A program made the position numbers and the translations under genes. The notes beneath the pieces were generated by a model, which was not told the origin of the DNA, searched no databases, and was given only the letters and a program-made list of their open reading frames with translations. A stretch of 64,000 bases of DNA from Acanthacorydalis orientalis (Eukaryota > Arthropoda > Insecta > Megaloptera > Corydalidae): NCBI GenBank assembly GCA_034766995.1, contig CM068318.1, positions 39,936,956 to 40,000,955 on the forward strand, in the 5' to 3' direction. Of the stretch, positions 1 through 9,974 are shown piece after piece. Each line of letters begins with the position of its first letter. Position 1 is the stretch's first letter.

Positions 1-118
1 ATACGTTTGTAACAATGGGCATGATTAGAATATAAGGGAAGAATACATGTATATAAAGTACACAAATCATTAAATAAAATAATAAATAAAAACACAAAAG
101 TTTTTTTTTATATATTTC

Positions 119-145
119 TTTATTAATACATAAATTATTTTATAG
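119..145 (-). promoter_or_regulatory. Terminal exon with poly(A) signal, block 1
   Basis: On the minus strand a T-rich acceptor (AATATTTTTTCAG|) opens a short exon at 145. AATAAA follows at 124-119. Beyond it come an A-rich run and a TTTTGTGTTTTT stretch (about 100-83), like a GT-rich downstream element. The intron from the donor at 260 would be about 115 bp, typical of insects. The same arrangement recurs at 17,926-17,901 and 48,626-48,600 and, in more diverged form, in each A unit. Confidence 0.45.
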
Positions 146-312
146 CTGAAAAAATATTATTCAACATATAATTTCACGGTAAAACAAAATAAAAACCGTT
201 TTATGTATATAGTCCGAACCAATATAAAAAAGTAAACGACTAAAAATTGTTTACACTAACCTTGTTTTGTTGTTTGAAGCATAACAATACATTTTTCTAA
301 GTTTAATGAATA

Positions 313-655
313 TTATCTGATAATAAAGTGATCACAATCATTATAGAAACCTCCTGTATAGACAAACGCATACACAATATTCTGGAAAGAAAAATGTATT
401 TTGTAATAACTCAAATTTTATAGAACTGTTAGCAACTATTTACTTAGAAACACTTTTATATTTATTTCCATAAGTAAATAAAAAAATGTTGTTAATATTT
501 TGATTTAAATATATAACACATATACCACTTATATCGTAAAGTATAAACATTTTTATATCTAATAATATAATTATATTAAATGCACAATATATGCATATAA
601 AAATTACAATAATAGTAAGTAAGTTTAATTATTTATCATAAACTTAGAAAACGAG

Positions 656-708
<53 letters not shown>

Positions 709-1149
709 ACTAAAATATAAATTGGAATAGTGTATGCAGCAAATTTAAAAAAAGAAGTATTCAATACAGAATATATAAGTATATATTCAAATTATTGCTA
801 TATGTATATTAGTTCTTGAAATACTTTTATAATACGTACGTGCATACAATATTTAAACAACTGAACACGGTACATATTTCTATTACAGTGCACTTATTGA
901 TATAATGAATTAAATGTATAATAAATCATGACATACCTTTTGTGTTTGATTCAACTGACGCACGAGAATTTTATATCTAACAAATATTCTTTTTATAATA
1001 ATGAAATAATTAATTATTGACCAGCTTCGTATACGTAGAAACACCGGCGTCTCAATTTCTAGAAAAAAAAGTGAATGTTGTTGATGTTTGATTTTTATAC
1101 ACAGCATGCTTAATAGCGCTAATACTATTGAATATCGAGCATTACACAT
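313..1149 (-). CDS. Candidate small secreted protein gene, block 1 copy (two coding exons, intact frame)
   Basis: I do not recognise the protein. Exon 1 runs from the ATG at 1149 to 937 (71 codons, phase 0) and ends at AAAAG|GTATGT, a good donor. Exon 2 starts at 381 behind TTTCTTTCCAG| and stays in frame for 22 codons to TAA at 313-315; its donor AAG|GTTAGT lies at 261/260. The predicted product is 93 residues. The N-terminus reads Met-Cys-Asn-Ala-Arg, then a hydrophobic run (YSIVLALLSMLCI), which resembles a signal peptide; the rest is basic and hydrophobic with two further Cys near the ends. Paralogues in blocks 2 and 3 keep the ATG-TGT start, the hydrophobic run and every splice site, but carry frameshifts. 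One differs from this copy by an in-frame 3-nt indel in the signal region, which fits past protein-level constraint. The stop lies about 52 nt before the last junction. It could also be a decayed gene or a non-coding spliced RNA. The function is unknown. Confidence 0.42.
660..706. repeat. (TA)n microsatellite
   Basis: An uninterrupted TA dinucleotide tract between the middle exon-like segment and the B unit. A (TA)n lies at the same place in blocks 2 (about 18,445-18,488) and 3 (about 49,143-49,182), so the tract predates the duplication. Confidence 0.95.
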
Positions 1150-1240
1150 TTATTTTATATTAATAATTAATTAATATAAATATTATTCTGTAAATATATA
1201 TTAAATAATAATTTAAATTATATTATTAAATGTGTAATCA

Positions 1241-1243
<3 letters not shown>

Positions 1244-1313
<70 letters not shown>

Positions 1314-1396
1314 TAGATAGATATAATTTAAGGTGGAGACCTATACCCATCAGTGTATTGGCAGATGCAGATGATGATGATGATATACAAACATGC

Positions 1397-1471
<75 letters not shown>
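1244..1471. repeat. (TA)n - GATA - GATGAT - (TA)n compound
   Basis: A (TA)n tract (1244-1310) passes into GATA repeats (1311-1322), then about 50 bp of unique sequence ending in a GATGATGATGATGAT run (about 1368-1383), then a second (TA)n (about 1400-1471). The unique piece ending in TGA repeats could be the tail of a non-LTR element, like the LINE tail at 41.38 kb that also runs into TGATGATATA, but it is too short to prove. Confidence 0.8.
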
Positions 1472-1476
<5 letters not shown>

Positions 1477-1560
1477 CAGAATTGTATATTAATTTAATAG
1501 ACTGTTCTCTATTTTACCTTTAATTTTTAATTTAAGAAATGTATTCTTTTCATACAAATA

Positions 1561-2272
1561 CTGGTAACCCCCGTATAACAGGGCATTCTTACAGCACGAT
1601 TTTTGTCCAAATCGATTCGAAAATTTGGGGAAATCTCTTTACTACATGACATCCCTACACACGGTTGCGCTCAAACACTGAGTATTGGGAAAATTGAGTG
1701 GAAATGGCATCTGAGATAAACCAAATTAATTCAATGTACGATAGCACAGATGGAAACGCTTAAGTTCTAAATTTTACCCTAGAAATCGTACAGGAATGTA
1801 TAAACGTAGCCGAACAATTAGAGTTATTTTCTCTAAATGTAAATCCTTCGACAGAAAGAAAGCAAAATTTAAGAGAAAACTTCATAAATGATTAGCTCCA
1901 CACAACGAAATTTATAAAGATCTCGTAAGTAAAAACAAACAACATAAAATAAAAGATTTTTTTATTAAAAGTAGAGCATAGAAACCAAGATGCTGCAGAA
2001 GAAAAGTCAAGGATATTTTGTCAGAAAAAAAACGCCTTCGTGTAATGGTGTTCAGCAGTGATCAAAAAAGAACATTGCGTAATATTAATATATAATACTT
2101 TTGATCAATTATTGATTGTTTTAATTAATATATTTCTCATAAAAAGAAAACTGTATAGTTTTGTTAATTTTTGAAACTTAACCTTGTTGTTTTACTAGTT
2201 CTTTGTTTCGTTTAATATGAATTCACATAACAGCATTTTTGGAACCTAACTAACATGTTATACGGGGGTTTC

Positions 2273-2275
<3 letters not shown>
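1561..2275. mobile_element. Pogo/Tigger-type non-autonomous element, copy 1
   Basis: 715 bp between TA dinucleotides. The left end reads CTGGTAACCCCCGTATAAC and the right end, reverse-complemented, CAGGAAACCCCCGTATAAC: 17 of 19 positions match. CA(G)G..TAAC-type termini with TA target duplication are known for pogo/Tigger elements. The interior (about 1700-1960, plus strand) retains a decayed stretch resembling the C-terminal part of Tigger/Jerky transposases, with pieces reading GGAAATGGCATCTGAGAT and GCCGAACAATTAGAG shared with the copies at 14.9, 43.3 and 49.8 kb. No open frame survives. The right end abuts a (TA)n tract. Confidence 0.8.

Positions 2276-2308
<33 letters not shown>
2276..2308. 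repeat. (TA)n at the 3' end of a Tigger-type element
   Basis: A short TA tract that starts at the element's own TA target site. The stretch from here to about 2690 is AT-rich unique sequence in which I see no gene. Confidence 0.9.
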
Positions 2309-2310
<2 letters not shown>

Positions 2311-2689
2311 GTTCGATATACTTCTGCATTAACGACTAACAACTTATAGTAAAATTAGAGTTCATCTTAATGAACTAGATTTATGTACCTTAATATCACG
2401 CCCCTAGCATTTACGTTTTGCACCAACGATGATTAAATGAAGAACATAAATGTTTAACAGTTTCACAATTTGCCAATTCAATTAGTTTATTGAAATAATC
2501 ATCCTGAATTTTATTATAGTTTGTAGGTTCTTAATTTCGAAACACTAACCTGAATATTCAATTATAATGAGGCAGCTTTGTTTATTAACAATTATTACTT
2601 AAGTCATTCAATGCATACGACATACAAATTTTATGGAATATTGAACGGATTTTCATGTGATTTTCACCGATAATTTGTTATCTTAAGAT

Positions 2690-2753
2690 ATATATATATA
2701 TATATATATATACATACATATATATAGAGAGAGAGAGAGAGAAAGAGAGAGGA
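2690..2753. repeat. Compound (TA)n(GA)n microsatellite
   Basis: TA repeats (from about 2690) pass through TACATACATATATATA into GA repeats (about 2726-2752) with one A interruption (GAGAGAAAGAGAGA). The same interrupted GA motif occurs at 11,543-11,571 and, inverted, at 32,351-32,374. Confidence 0.9.
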
Positions 2754-3000
2754 TAGAGGTGAGAATGAGGGAGTGGAAGACAGCTTACAAAAATCAACTT
2801 TACAACATAACAAAAAAATAAAAACGATTAAAGACATTGGCCCACAATTTTTCAAAATTTCTAAATTTTAATCGGATATTATTCGAAATTAGAATCAACA
2901 GTTTAAGACTCCCATCGAGAAAAATATAGATATCATTAGCATTCAAAAAATCGACAATGTACTGCACAGAATGATCAGCAAAACAAAGAATTTATGTAAT

Positions 3001-3296
3001 ACAGACTGTCACTGTGGCTTTATTCACTTTCACAAATGATTTTTTTCTAATTTCACAAACTACAAAATGTTTTTCCTTATCAAAAATATTCAATAATTGA
3101 TTATTGATCATTTCTGGTTTACTTATACGCAGTTCGATAGCTCTGCCATCATTCTCAGAGCGCAGAAAAATAGATTTTTTTATGTATCATAGCGTTCTAT
3201 GATATTGAAGATTAACGATTAAATAAACATATTAATTAAAAATATTTTCCATTAGACGATACAATGATGATAGAGAAATTAAGTTCAACTCGTACC
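3001..3296. mobile_element. Foldback MITE family 1, copy
   Basis: It begins ACTGTCACTGTGGCT, then TTCACTTTCACAAATGA, then CACAAACTACAAAATG, TTCAATAATTGATTATTGAT, a TTCGATAG...GCCATCATTCTCAGAG core, and a weaker inverted arm after about 3180. Related copies are spread over the window. The family appears to be an internally palindromic element with the CATCATTCTCAGAG core near its centre. Confidence 0.65.
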
Positions 3297-3387
3297 ATTT
3301 TCAAAATTAATTTGTGGAAGTTTGAATGTTGAATAAGTTTGATGTTTGGGTATATCACAATTTGTTTGTAAACTATTACTAAATATG

Positions 3388-3388
3388 T

Positions 3389-3437
<49 letters not shown>

Positions 3438-3462
3438 AATATATATTTAAATATATACATAT

Positions 3463-3511
<49 letters not shown>
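3388..3511. repeat. Two (TA)n tracts separated by ATTTAAATATA/CATATATA variants
   Basis: TA repeats at about 3388-3434 and 3474-3511 joined by TATTTAAATATA and TACATATATACATATA units. No gene is visible from here to about 3950. Confidence 0.9.
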
Positions 3512-3518
<7 letters not shown>

Positions 3519-3954
3519 TTAAATATATTTAAATAAATTACTTTATTTATATTTTTTAAAAAAATTTAGAATATCAGGTTGAATGTATATAAGTCAAGTT
3601 CTGTGGTCTGGTTGCTAGCATTTAAAGTTAAATATAAAGGATCTGTATCCTTAGTTCCACTCATATGAATTTTTTATCAATGAAAACATGGTTTGAATGT
3701 GGTTATAAACCAACGTTAAATTGTTGGTTTGGTCATATATAAAATTAATGTTTTCTCTCTTGAGAAAAGCATTTACATTGTAAGGGACAAGATTTGTTTC
3801 TGAATATGGTACTATTTAATAACAACTCTAAACCCAGTATATAACAGTAAATCATATATATGGTATAGAGTAAACCAATGGTATGAGTCAGAAAAAAAGA
3901 CATGAGATAATTTATAATGGAATACGAATAAATAATAAATAAAAATATTATTTG

Positions 3955-4310
3955 TTTGTAGATCGGTTCACAAATGTATTCTTTTTTCATCCCATAAAAG
4001 TTTTAATCAAAAATTTCTAATAAAGGTTTATTAAACATTTTTGATTTGATAATGTACATTTGTGCATTTCGATGATAATGCCATCATCTTCAGACTACCA
4101 AAATACTCAGAAATCTCTAAGCCGAATATTAAGGAAAACATTTCTTTTTCTCTTAACATAGCCAAGGAAAAAATATTTTTTTTATCTATAAAATATAAAA
4201 AAATAAATGTGTTTCTTAGCGATCTGAAGTTGATGAAATCAGTATTGAAATGCGCATAATCAATAATTAAACAATAATTAACAATTCTGTCCATAATGTC
4301 AGAACTTTAT
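3955..4310. mobile_element. Foldback MITE family 1, copy with both arms
   Basis: The left arm has GCATTTCGATGATAATG, CCATCATCTTCAGA near 4055-4095. The right arm has its inverted counterpart, TCTGAAGTTGATGAAATCAG with TTGAAATGCGCATAATC, near 4222-4262, followed by CAATAATTAAACAATAATT. The apparent open frames on both strands here (4031-4294) simply reflect this palindrome. Confidence 0.75.
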
Positions 4311-4639
4311 TGAGATAAAAATAAAAACGTTCAATAAAAAATATAGCATAACAAAAATGTATTTTCGTGGAATAACTCAAATAAAATGTAAACTAAGAAC
4401 CTAAAAGTGAAAAATTGTCATCGTTCAAAACCTATCAATAGGAAAAGATTTGCATAGAAGTAAGTGAGTATTTTCTGCTTTTATATTCAACATTTTAATT
4501 TTGCACTTAGAGACACAATCCAAAAAAGTAACATCCTTATAGTTAATTTACTAATTTTTAAAACTTGCTATCAATACTGAAAAAAATTGAAAAAATTATG
4601 TATTAAAATACTTCAAAAACAGTACTCATATACTAGGTC

Positions 4640-5150
4640 TACAAATTAATTTCGTGCCTTTTCTATAGAAAATGAATGTTTGTTTATGGAAAAATGTAAT
4701 GCATTTCAATTCTTAAAGTATCCCCCATTATTTTGTATAACTTTTCTCCATCTGTCGAGTAACTAATAAATCCCTTGTCGGAAAAAATAGAGGGGCCTTG
4801 AGTCGATAATGTTGTAATGCATTTTCTGACCTATTGCACTGTTTTAGCATTTTATGTATGTTTTATGGGTCACAAGAACTTCTCCCAAAAGCTGAACAAA
4901 TCATTACCGCGGCTTTGACAGCATTTTTTTCAACTAGAATACGAAAAGTATGCAATGCCTAATATGCTATTATTCAGACACTATAGTGTTCACTAATTTT
5001 TTCTTAGTTTATGCCTGCTGCTTGGTCATGATATATAGTGTTTTTAAATGTTAAAGTTGACACTTCAAAATTTTAGATGCCGAGAAAATATTTTAATTTA
5101 AAACTGAGTTATGATTGATTCAATTTAAAGGCATCGAGTTAATTTTTACA
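4640..5150. mobile_element. MITE family 2, copy A
   Basis: About 510 bp with imperfect inverted ends: ACAAATTAATTTCGTGCC on the left, and TTGGC-like GGCATCGAGTTAATTTTTAC (inverted: GTAAAAATTAACTCGATGCC) on the right. Similar sequence recurs at 7391 and 33,842. The minus strand contains decayed coding-like pieces (a GGGATT...TATACAAAATAATGG region) that faintly resemble the C-terminal end of mariner transposases; this is a weak inference. Confidence 0.6.
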
Positions 5151-5985
5151 TCCAACAGAATTTAAAATAGATTAATATATTTGAAATTAGAATTACTGTT
5201 CGCGAGAGAAAAAAAATAAGAATTTTTTGAAATAAAAAATGGTTATTGAAAACGTATTAGATTTTATTTAAGACTATTAACGATTCGGTGTTTTAACCTG
5301 AGTATTCCTTTAGCAAATAATAAGTAGTGAAAGAAGTTTTTATAAAAAAAACTAATGATTTAACTATCATTATTTTCACTCTTCGCATTATTTTCAAACA
5401 TATTTTTAAGCAAATATAATGATGTGATGTAAGAATAAAATTCAAACGTATAACCAATTCGTTAAAGATCTGTTATTTATCCAAAAGTGTTTGATAATTT
5501 TCTTTTTTAATTTAGAGTATTTAATCATCTCTTCGATCAATAAACGTGTATGTAATTATATTCCAATTAAAATTTAATCAAGGCAATATACGATACTGAA
5601 AAAATAAGCATGTACAACTAATTACAATCATGTTTTATATACTAAATAGAAAAACGTGGATTTTGAATTGATTCTCTTGGAATAAATTTGAGAGATATTA
5701 ATTAAATTTATATATTATCTAGTCTAAAAATAATATGTAAAAGTGTAGAGGTTTGACTGAAAACCGACAATGTGACATTTACAGAATAATATTAATAGTA
5801 GATGTTCATGAAAAATATACGTTTAAAGCATCATATACTATAATTAATATTTAACTATCTAATTTTAATTACAATCAACAGCAGACGATGTGTAAATAAT
5901 GTTTTCAATATCGATAATACGTATTCAACATAAAATAGCTAATGTGTACATCGATAATTAGTATTTCATATAATTTTGACCCATA
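5151..5985. other. AT-rich stretch with no recognised feature
   Basis: Unique-looking sequence with no open frame of note, no transposon similarity that I recognise, and no long microsatellite. Confidence 0.6.
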
Positions 5986-6520
5986 CATGCCTGATACGCA
6001 CTCGTTAATTGGACGTATAACATACGGTGAATTGATGTTTCCATTCTCATTACTATATAACCAGCTGAGCTAGCTCTGCCTACCTACATATCATACACTC
6101 GCATTTAGTATGATACACGTACGAGAATGTACATAACAACTGTACCATAACGTATGTCTACCGAACGCACCAGATACTAATTAATTGCTGATTCGTATTC
6201 GCAGTTCTGTGGAAACAGGATATACACGACGATGATGTTGATTAATAGATGAACGTATCTTTGTCTCTCGTCACAACCAATGAGTTTGTCTGATTATATG
6301 TTAAAAACATCTTAGATTTGTTGATTATTATTGCTTTGTCGTCGTCACAATTCACATACCAGCCGGCGACTGTCTGTTGCATAAAGAACTTGTCCGATGT
6401 CACTCGTTCGATGCATATTTCACATCAGAACGTTTTTTTTTTTTTGAAAAAAGTATCTACAATGTTCCAACGAACCGTATTTCACATATTTTATCACTAA
6501 ATCGTTGACCGAAATAACCG
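5985..6520. other. Island of balanced base composition, possible promoter or conserved non-coding DNA
   Basis: The GC content is visibly higher than in the flanks and no repeat is present. It holds CTATATAACCAGCTGAGC (about 6053-6070, TATA-box-like), several CG dinucleotides, and runs such as CACGTACGAGAATGTAC. The frame at 6318-6500 is not convincing as a gene. A promoter, enhancer or unannotated exon is possible; nothing in the sequence decides. Confidence 0.3.
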
Positions 6521-6646
6521 GAATAAAATGATAGTTTTTTCAAATATTCTTCAGGTCTTTATCATTTTGGATCATTTGTGTTTTTGGTATCCCCTATTAG
6601 TTTTGACACGTGTGCCATTTTCAGATGCACTTAAGATAATTGTTCG

Positions 6647-6661
6647 TATAATTAAAATATT
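6647..6661. repeat. Left copy of a 15-bp direct repeat (candidate LINE target-site duplication)
   Basis: TATAATTAAAATATT occurs here, directly before the LINE coding remnant, and again at 7376-7390, just after it. Exact flanking direct repeats of this length are expected from target-primed reverse transcription. The AT-rich composition makes a chance match possible. Confidence 0.6.
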
Positions 6662-7366
6662 CAGTCAGAAAGCTGTGTGAAGAATATGGAAAAGCAGATC
6701 TTAAAATAAATCTTAATAAATGCGAATATCTAATAGTTGGAAATGATGACTGCAGAAACCTACCACTGGAAAACGATATAATAAAAGGCGTCGATAAATC
6801 CAAGTACTTACGAGTGATTTTTAATAAACAAGGAACGAGTAGAGGCGAAATCCAAGAAATAATTACCAAAGGCAGAAAGACCATAGGCGCACTCAACCCA
6901 CTACTATGGGAAAGAAATATTAGAAAAACAACAAAGCTTCAACTATACAAAACAATTGTCCAAAGTATCGTAATATTTGGCTCAGAAGTATGGGATCTAA
7001 ATAAATCACATAGAAGAAACTACTAGCCACAGAGATGGACTTTCTGAGAAGAAGCTGCAGAAGATTGAGACTTTAAATAGTCAGAAATGCAGACATTAGA
7101 AGGGAAATGAATACTGCAGGAGATATCATTGACGATATTGAGAAGAAACAACTGACATGGTTCGGACACCAAAGAATGGACGAAGTGAGATGCCCAAGGA
7201 GGATATTAGAGTGGATACCACCAGAAAGGAGAAAGAGAGGACGACCAAGAAGAAGTTGGAGAGACGACGTGGACGAGGCAATGGAAACAAGAAACCTAGA
7301 TGAAGAAATATGCTATGACAGAAGGAATTGGAAACTGGGGACGGAGAGGCGGCGACAGCCATAAAC
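6662..7366 (+). pseudogene. 5'-truncated LINE: end of reverse transcriptase and C-terminal domain
   Basis: Plus-strand translation gives the segment after the RT active site of insect endonuclease/reverse-transcriptase LINEs. First comes VRKLCEEYG and INLNKCEYLIVG (from 6662), then KYLRV, QGTSRGEI, ITKGRKTIGALN, YKTIVQSIVIFGSEVW, a stop at 7024, a second frame with MDFLRRSCR, DIIDDIEKKQLTWFGH, RILEWIPPERRKRGRPRRSW, and NWKLGTERRRQ to a stop at 7362-7364. This order and the RRKRGRPRRSW basic block are typical of the family. At least one frameshift or stop separates the two parts, so it is dead. The YADD-containing part is missing. A 15-bp direct repeat flanks it. Confidence 0.9.
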
Positions 7367-7375
7367 AATCCGTTA

Positions 7376-7390
7376 TATAATTAAAATATT
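7376..7390. repeat. Right copy of the 15-bp direct repeat
   Basis: TATAATTAAAATATT, identical to 6647-6661. The LINE 3' end lies about 10 bp upstream, without a poly(A) tail. Confidence 0.6.
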
Positions 7391-7830
7391 AAGTCAACAA
7401 ATCAACTCGGTGTCTTTTATTAATAGAAAATGAATGTGTATGGAAAAGTGGAATAAATTTCAATCTTCAAAATATCCTCCATTATTTTGTATAACTTTAC
7501 TCTATCTGTCAGATAACTGACGAATCCCTTATCGGAAAATAGATAGCGGCTATGGTTCGATGAAGTTGTAATGAAATGTTGACTTCTACCACTGTTTTAG
7601 CATTTTTTACATGTTTTATGCGTCATAACTCCTTTCTCCCAAAGCTGAACAAATCATTCCCACAGATTCGGTAGCATTTTTTCGGTAGCAACTGGAATAC
7701 GAAACATATGCAATGCTTAATATGCTACATTTCAGACGCCATCGCGTTCACTATAGTTTTGAGGTTATGCCAACTAATTTACCAAGATATATAGTTTTTT
7801 AAATGTCAACGGTGGCACTTCAAAAAAGTT
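7391..7830. mobile_element. MITE family 2, copy B (3'-truncated)
   Basis: It starts with CAACAAATCAACTCGGTGTC, matching the inverted end of copy A, and follows copy A through TGTATAACTTTACTC, GTTTTAGCATTTTT and CCCAAAGCTGAACAAATCATT. Similarity fades near 7825 (GGTGGCACTTCAAA) without the right terminus. It abuts the right LINE direct repeat. From here to 8127 nothing further is recognised. Confidence 0.65.
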
Positions 7831-8127
7831 TGTTCTGTTAGGTTGATATCAGTCACATGTATGTAGCTCTCTCAGGTTGTACAACGAAAGAGCGCCCACG
7901 ATTTCAGTACAAAACTGATAACAAATTGATTCAAAATATTGCATTCATTGAAGCTTCAGAGTAAATAAATTGTTACACATTTGTGTAATATTGTATTTTG
8001 TTATATTCATTTTTATAACATTAATATGGTACCACTGGTACCTTAAGTAAGTATTTTAAATCTAAATACAGTATCAAACCAGCATTTTTTAAATACCTGA
8101 AATAATATAATTGACAAATTTGGTCGA

Positions 8128-8450
8128 AGTACCGTTCTGACACTGTAATTATTTTCACTTTCACGAATGATTTTTTTTATAGACAAAAAAATAATTAATT
8201 TTAATCTTTCATTATTTCTTATGCAAATCTCGATACGATGTCATCATTTTCAAAGAGCCAATCTACAGAACAATCTCATTTTTTTTTCATTCCTCAGATT
8301 TGTCTATACCTATTCCCTCTTCAGATGAAATTTTACATTGTTATCGAAATACATATAAACAACGATCAAAAATTAGTAAAATTGATTTATTAAATATTTT
8401 GAACTAAAAAAAATTGTCGTTTCTAAAAAGAACAATGACTTAATTTATGA
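8128..8450. mobile_element. Foldback MITE family 1, copy
   Basis: The start TTCTGACACTGTAATTATTTTCACTTTCACGAATGA matches the family end. The core has CTCGATACGATGTCATCATTTTCAAAGAG (about 8228-8256), and the inverted arm has CCTCTTCAGATGAAATTTTACA and ATCGAAATACATATAAAC (about 8320-8360). Confidence 0.7.
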
Positions 8451-8610
8451 AAATACCCAAATTCTGTTATGTATTGTATATGAATAAGAATACTGTGATA
8501 CAATTTTCAATAAATAAAGGAACATAATTCAACTGTTATCTACAGACCATCTTTATTATTAGATTTAAGTGAGAAATATTTCAATTGAATTACACAAACT
8601 GTCCCTTATA

Positions 8611-8611
<1 letters not shown>

Positions 8612-8671
<60 letters not shown>
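8612..8671. repeat. (TA)n microsatellite
   Basis: About 60 bp of uninterrupted TA. Confidence 0.95.
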
Positions 8672-8675
<4 letters not shown>

Positions 8676-9970
8676 ACAGATAAAGAAATAGCGAAGCATT
8701 CATAATATTTTAATAACACTCATAAAGTTTTTTAAACAGTTCATAATCTGTAGTAGACATCTCATTATTTAAATTTTCATTCAAAACACAATTGTAAACC
8801 TACGCACCGTAGCAAAGCTTTTCATACGCTGACATTTGTTTTTCGTAGATTAAATTTAATATATGTCATTCATTCGCATGGCAAGTGGTAATACATTTTT
8901 GAATTCAGAACCGAACCGTCGCACTGAATGCATTTACAGTCGCTTTGAAATCCATAAACATTGAATATATTTAATTACTTTTCATTATCTTACAGCACAA
9001 CTTGTATGTTTATATATATATATACACACATAAACAAGGCGTATATTTTCAAGTGTACTTATTAAATTCAATGGATACTTCATCTCGTTACCTGCAAACT
9101 GCAAAAGAATTATCTTAATTACTTCAGCTCGACGGATTCATTGTTTGACGTTTCTTTCACTTTGTGACGGTATTTTTTAATAATACAGCGTATAAAACAT
9201 GTTACAAAAGAATCAAAGAAAATTAATATAGCATATGCTATAAACGGTAAGGTCTGATGTATACTTTAAAATGGAAAACAAAATCCTAAATACGATTATT
9301 TTTTTATAAGAAGATTAATATTTACGTTCATTCATATATATATATATATACTTATATATATGATAAAATATTGCATTGTAAATCTATTTTATTTGAAAAA
9401 TAACCATGAATAGTTTTTAATATTTGCCGGATTTAATGTTAAAAAGAATATGAAATAATTACAAATATTTTTTTCATTCTTACTACAATTTTCTATATTC
9501 AATTAAATTTTGTTATTTGTTGTGATTTTCTAAAACATACGCTCATCTTTATATACTTTCTTTAATCCATATTGGAGTTATTGTAAACTTGGTATAGTTA
9601 TAATTCCTGTTTTAATCCTTACTGTAATTTTCAATATTGAACTAAATTTTATTATTTGTGATTTTCTTAAAACGTACGATCATCTTTAGATATTATTTTT
9701 AACTTTGTTTCCGATAAAAAATATAATTATTTCTGACATTGAAATTGTATTAATAGAATTTCAAATAAAGAAAACATATAAATGCTACTTCAAAAGAATT
9801 GAATAATTAAACATGTAAAAATTAAAGTGATAAATTAAAATATGAAATAATTTAAAATAAAGTTTTTTCTGATACACAGATCATCTAGAATGATATTGTA
9901 ACGTGTTAACATATTGTAACGTAATAATTAGTATAAATATTGATCTAATTACTGTATATTAATGAAAAAT
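8672..9970. other. AT-rich stretch with no recognised feature
   Basis: Unique-looking sequence with short TA runs near 9010 and 9335. A pair of similar segments (TTCTACAATTTTC...TTTTGTTATTTG near 9480-9520 and CTTACTGTAATTTTC...TTTTATTATTTG near 9617-9660) suggests an old local duplication of about 140 bp. No gene seen. Confidence 0.55.
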
Positions 9971-9974
9971 TCAA

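Larger units (their letters stand above)
1..1560. repeat. Block 1 of a three-copy segmental duplication (left end outside window)
   Basis: The sequence from the window edge to 1560 matches 17.79-19.6 kb and 48.49-49.80 kb in the same order. The shared landmarks are a GAAGAATACATG stretch, TTTATTAATACAT, a T-rich splice-like site, a middle exon-like segment (261-381), a (TA)n tract, and the B unit (about 710-1240). It ends at the same point as block 3, immediately before a Tigger-type element, with CATACAAATA at the junction in both. Relative to block 3 it carries an extra insert of about 80 bp with a GATGAT run (1320-1400) between two (TA)n tracts. Seen by eye; percent identity not computed. 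Confidence 0.85.

Noticed and set aside
1320..1400. A unique piece ending in GATGATGATGAT as a LINE tail
   Set aside because: Only about 50 bp; the resemblance to other TGA-ending tails is too short to call.
4031..4294. Overlapping open frames on both strands
   Set aside because: The region is a foldback MITE; mirror-image frames follow from the palindrome, and no protein motif is seen.
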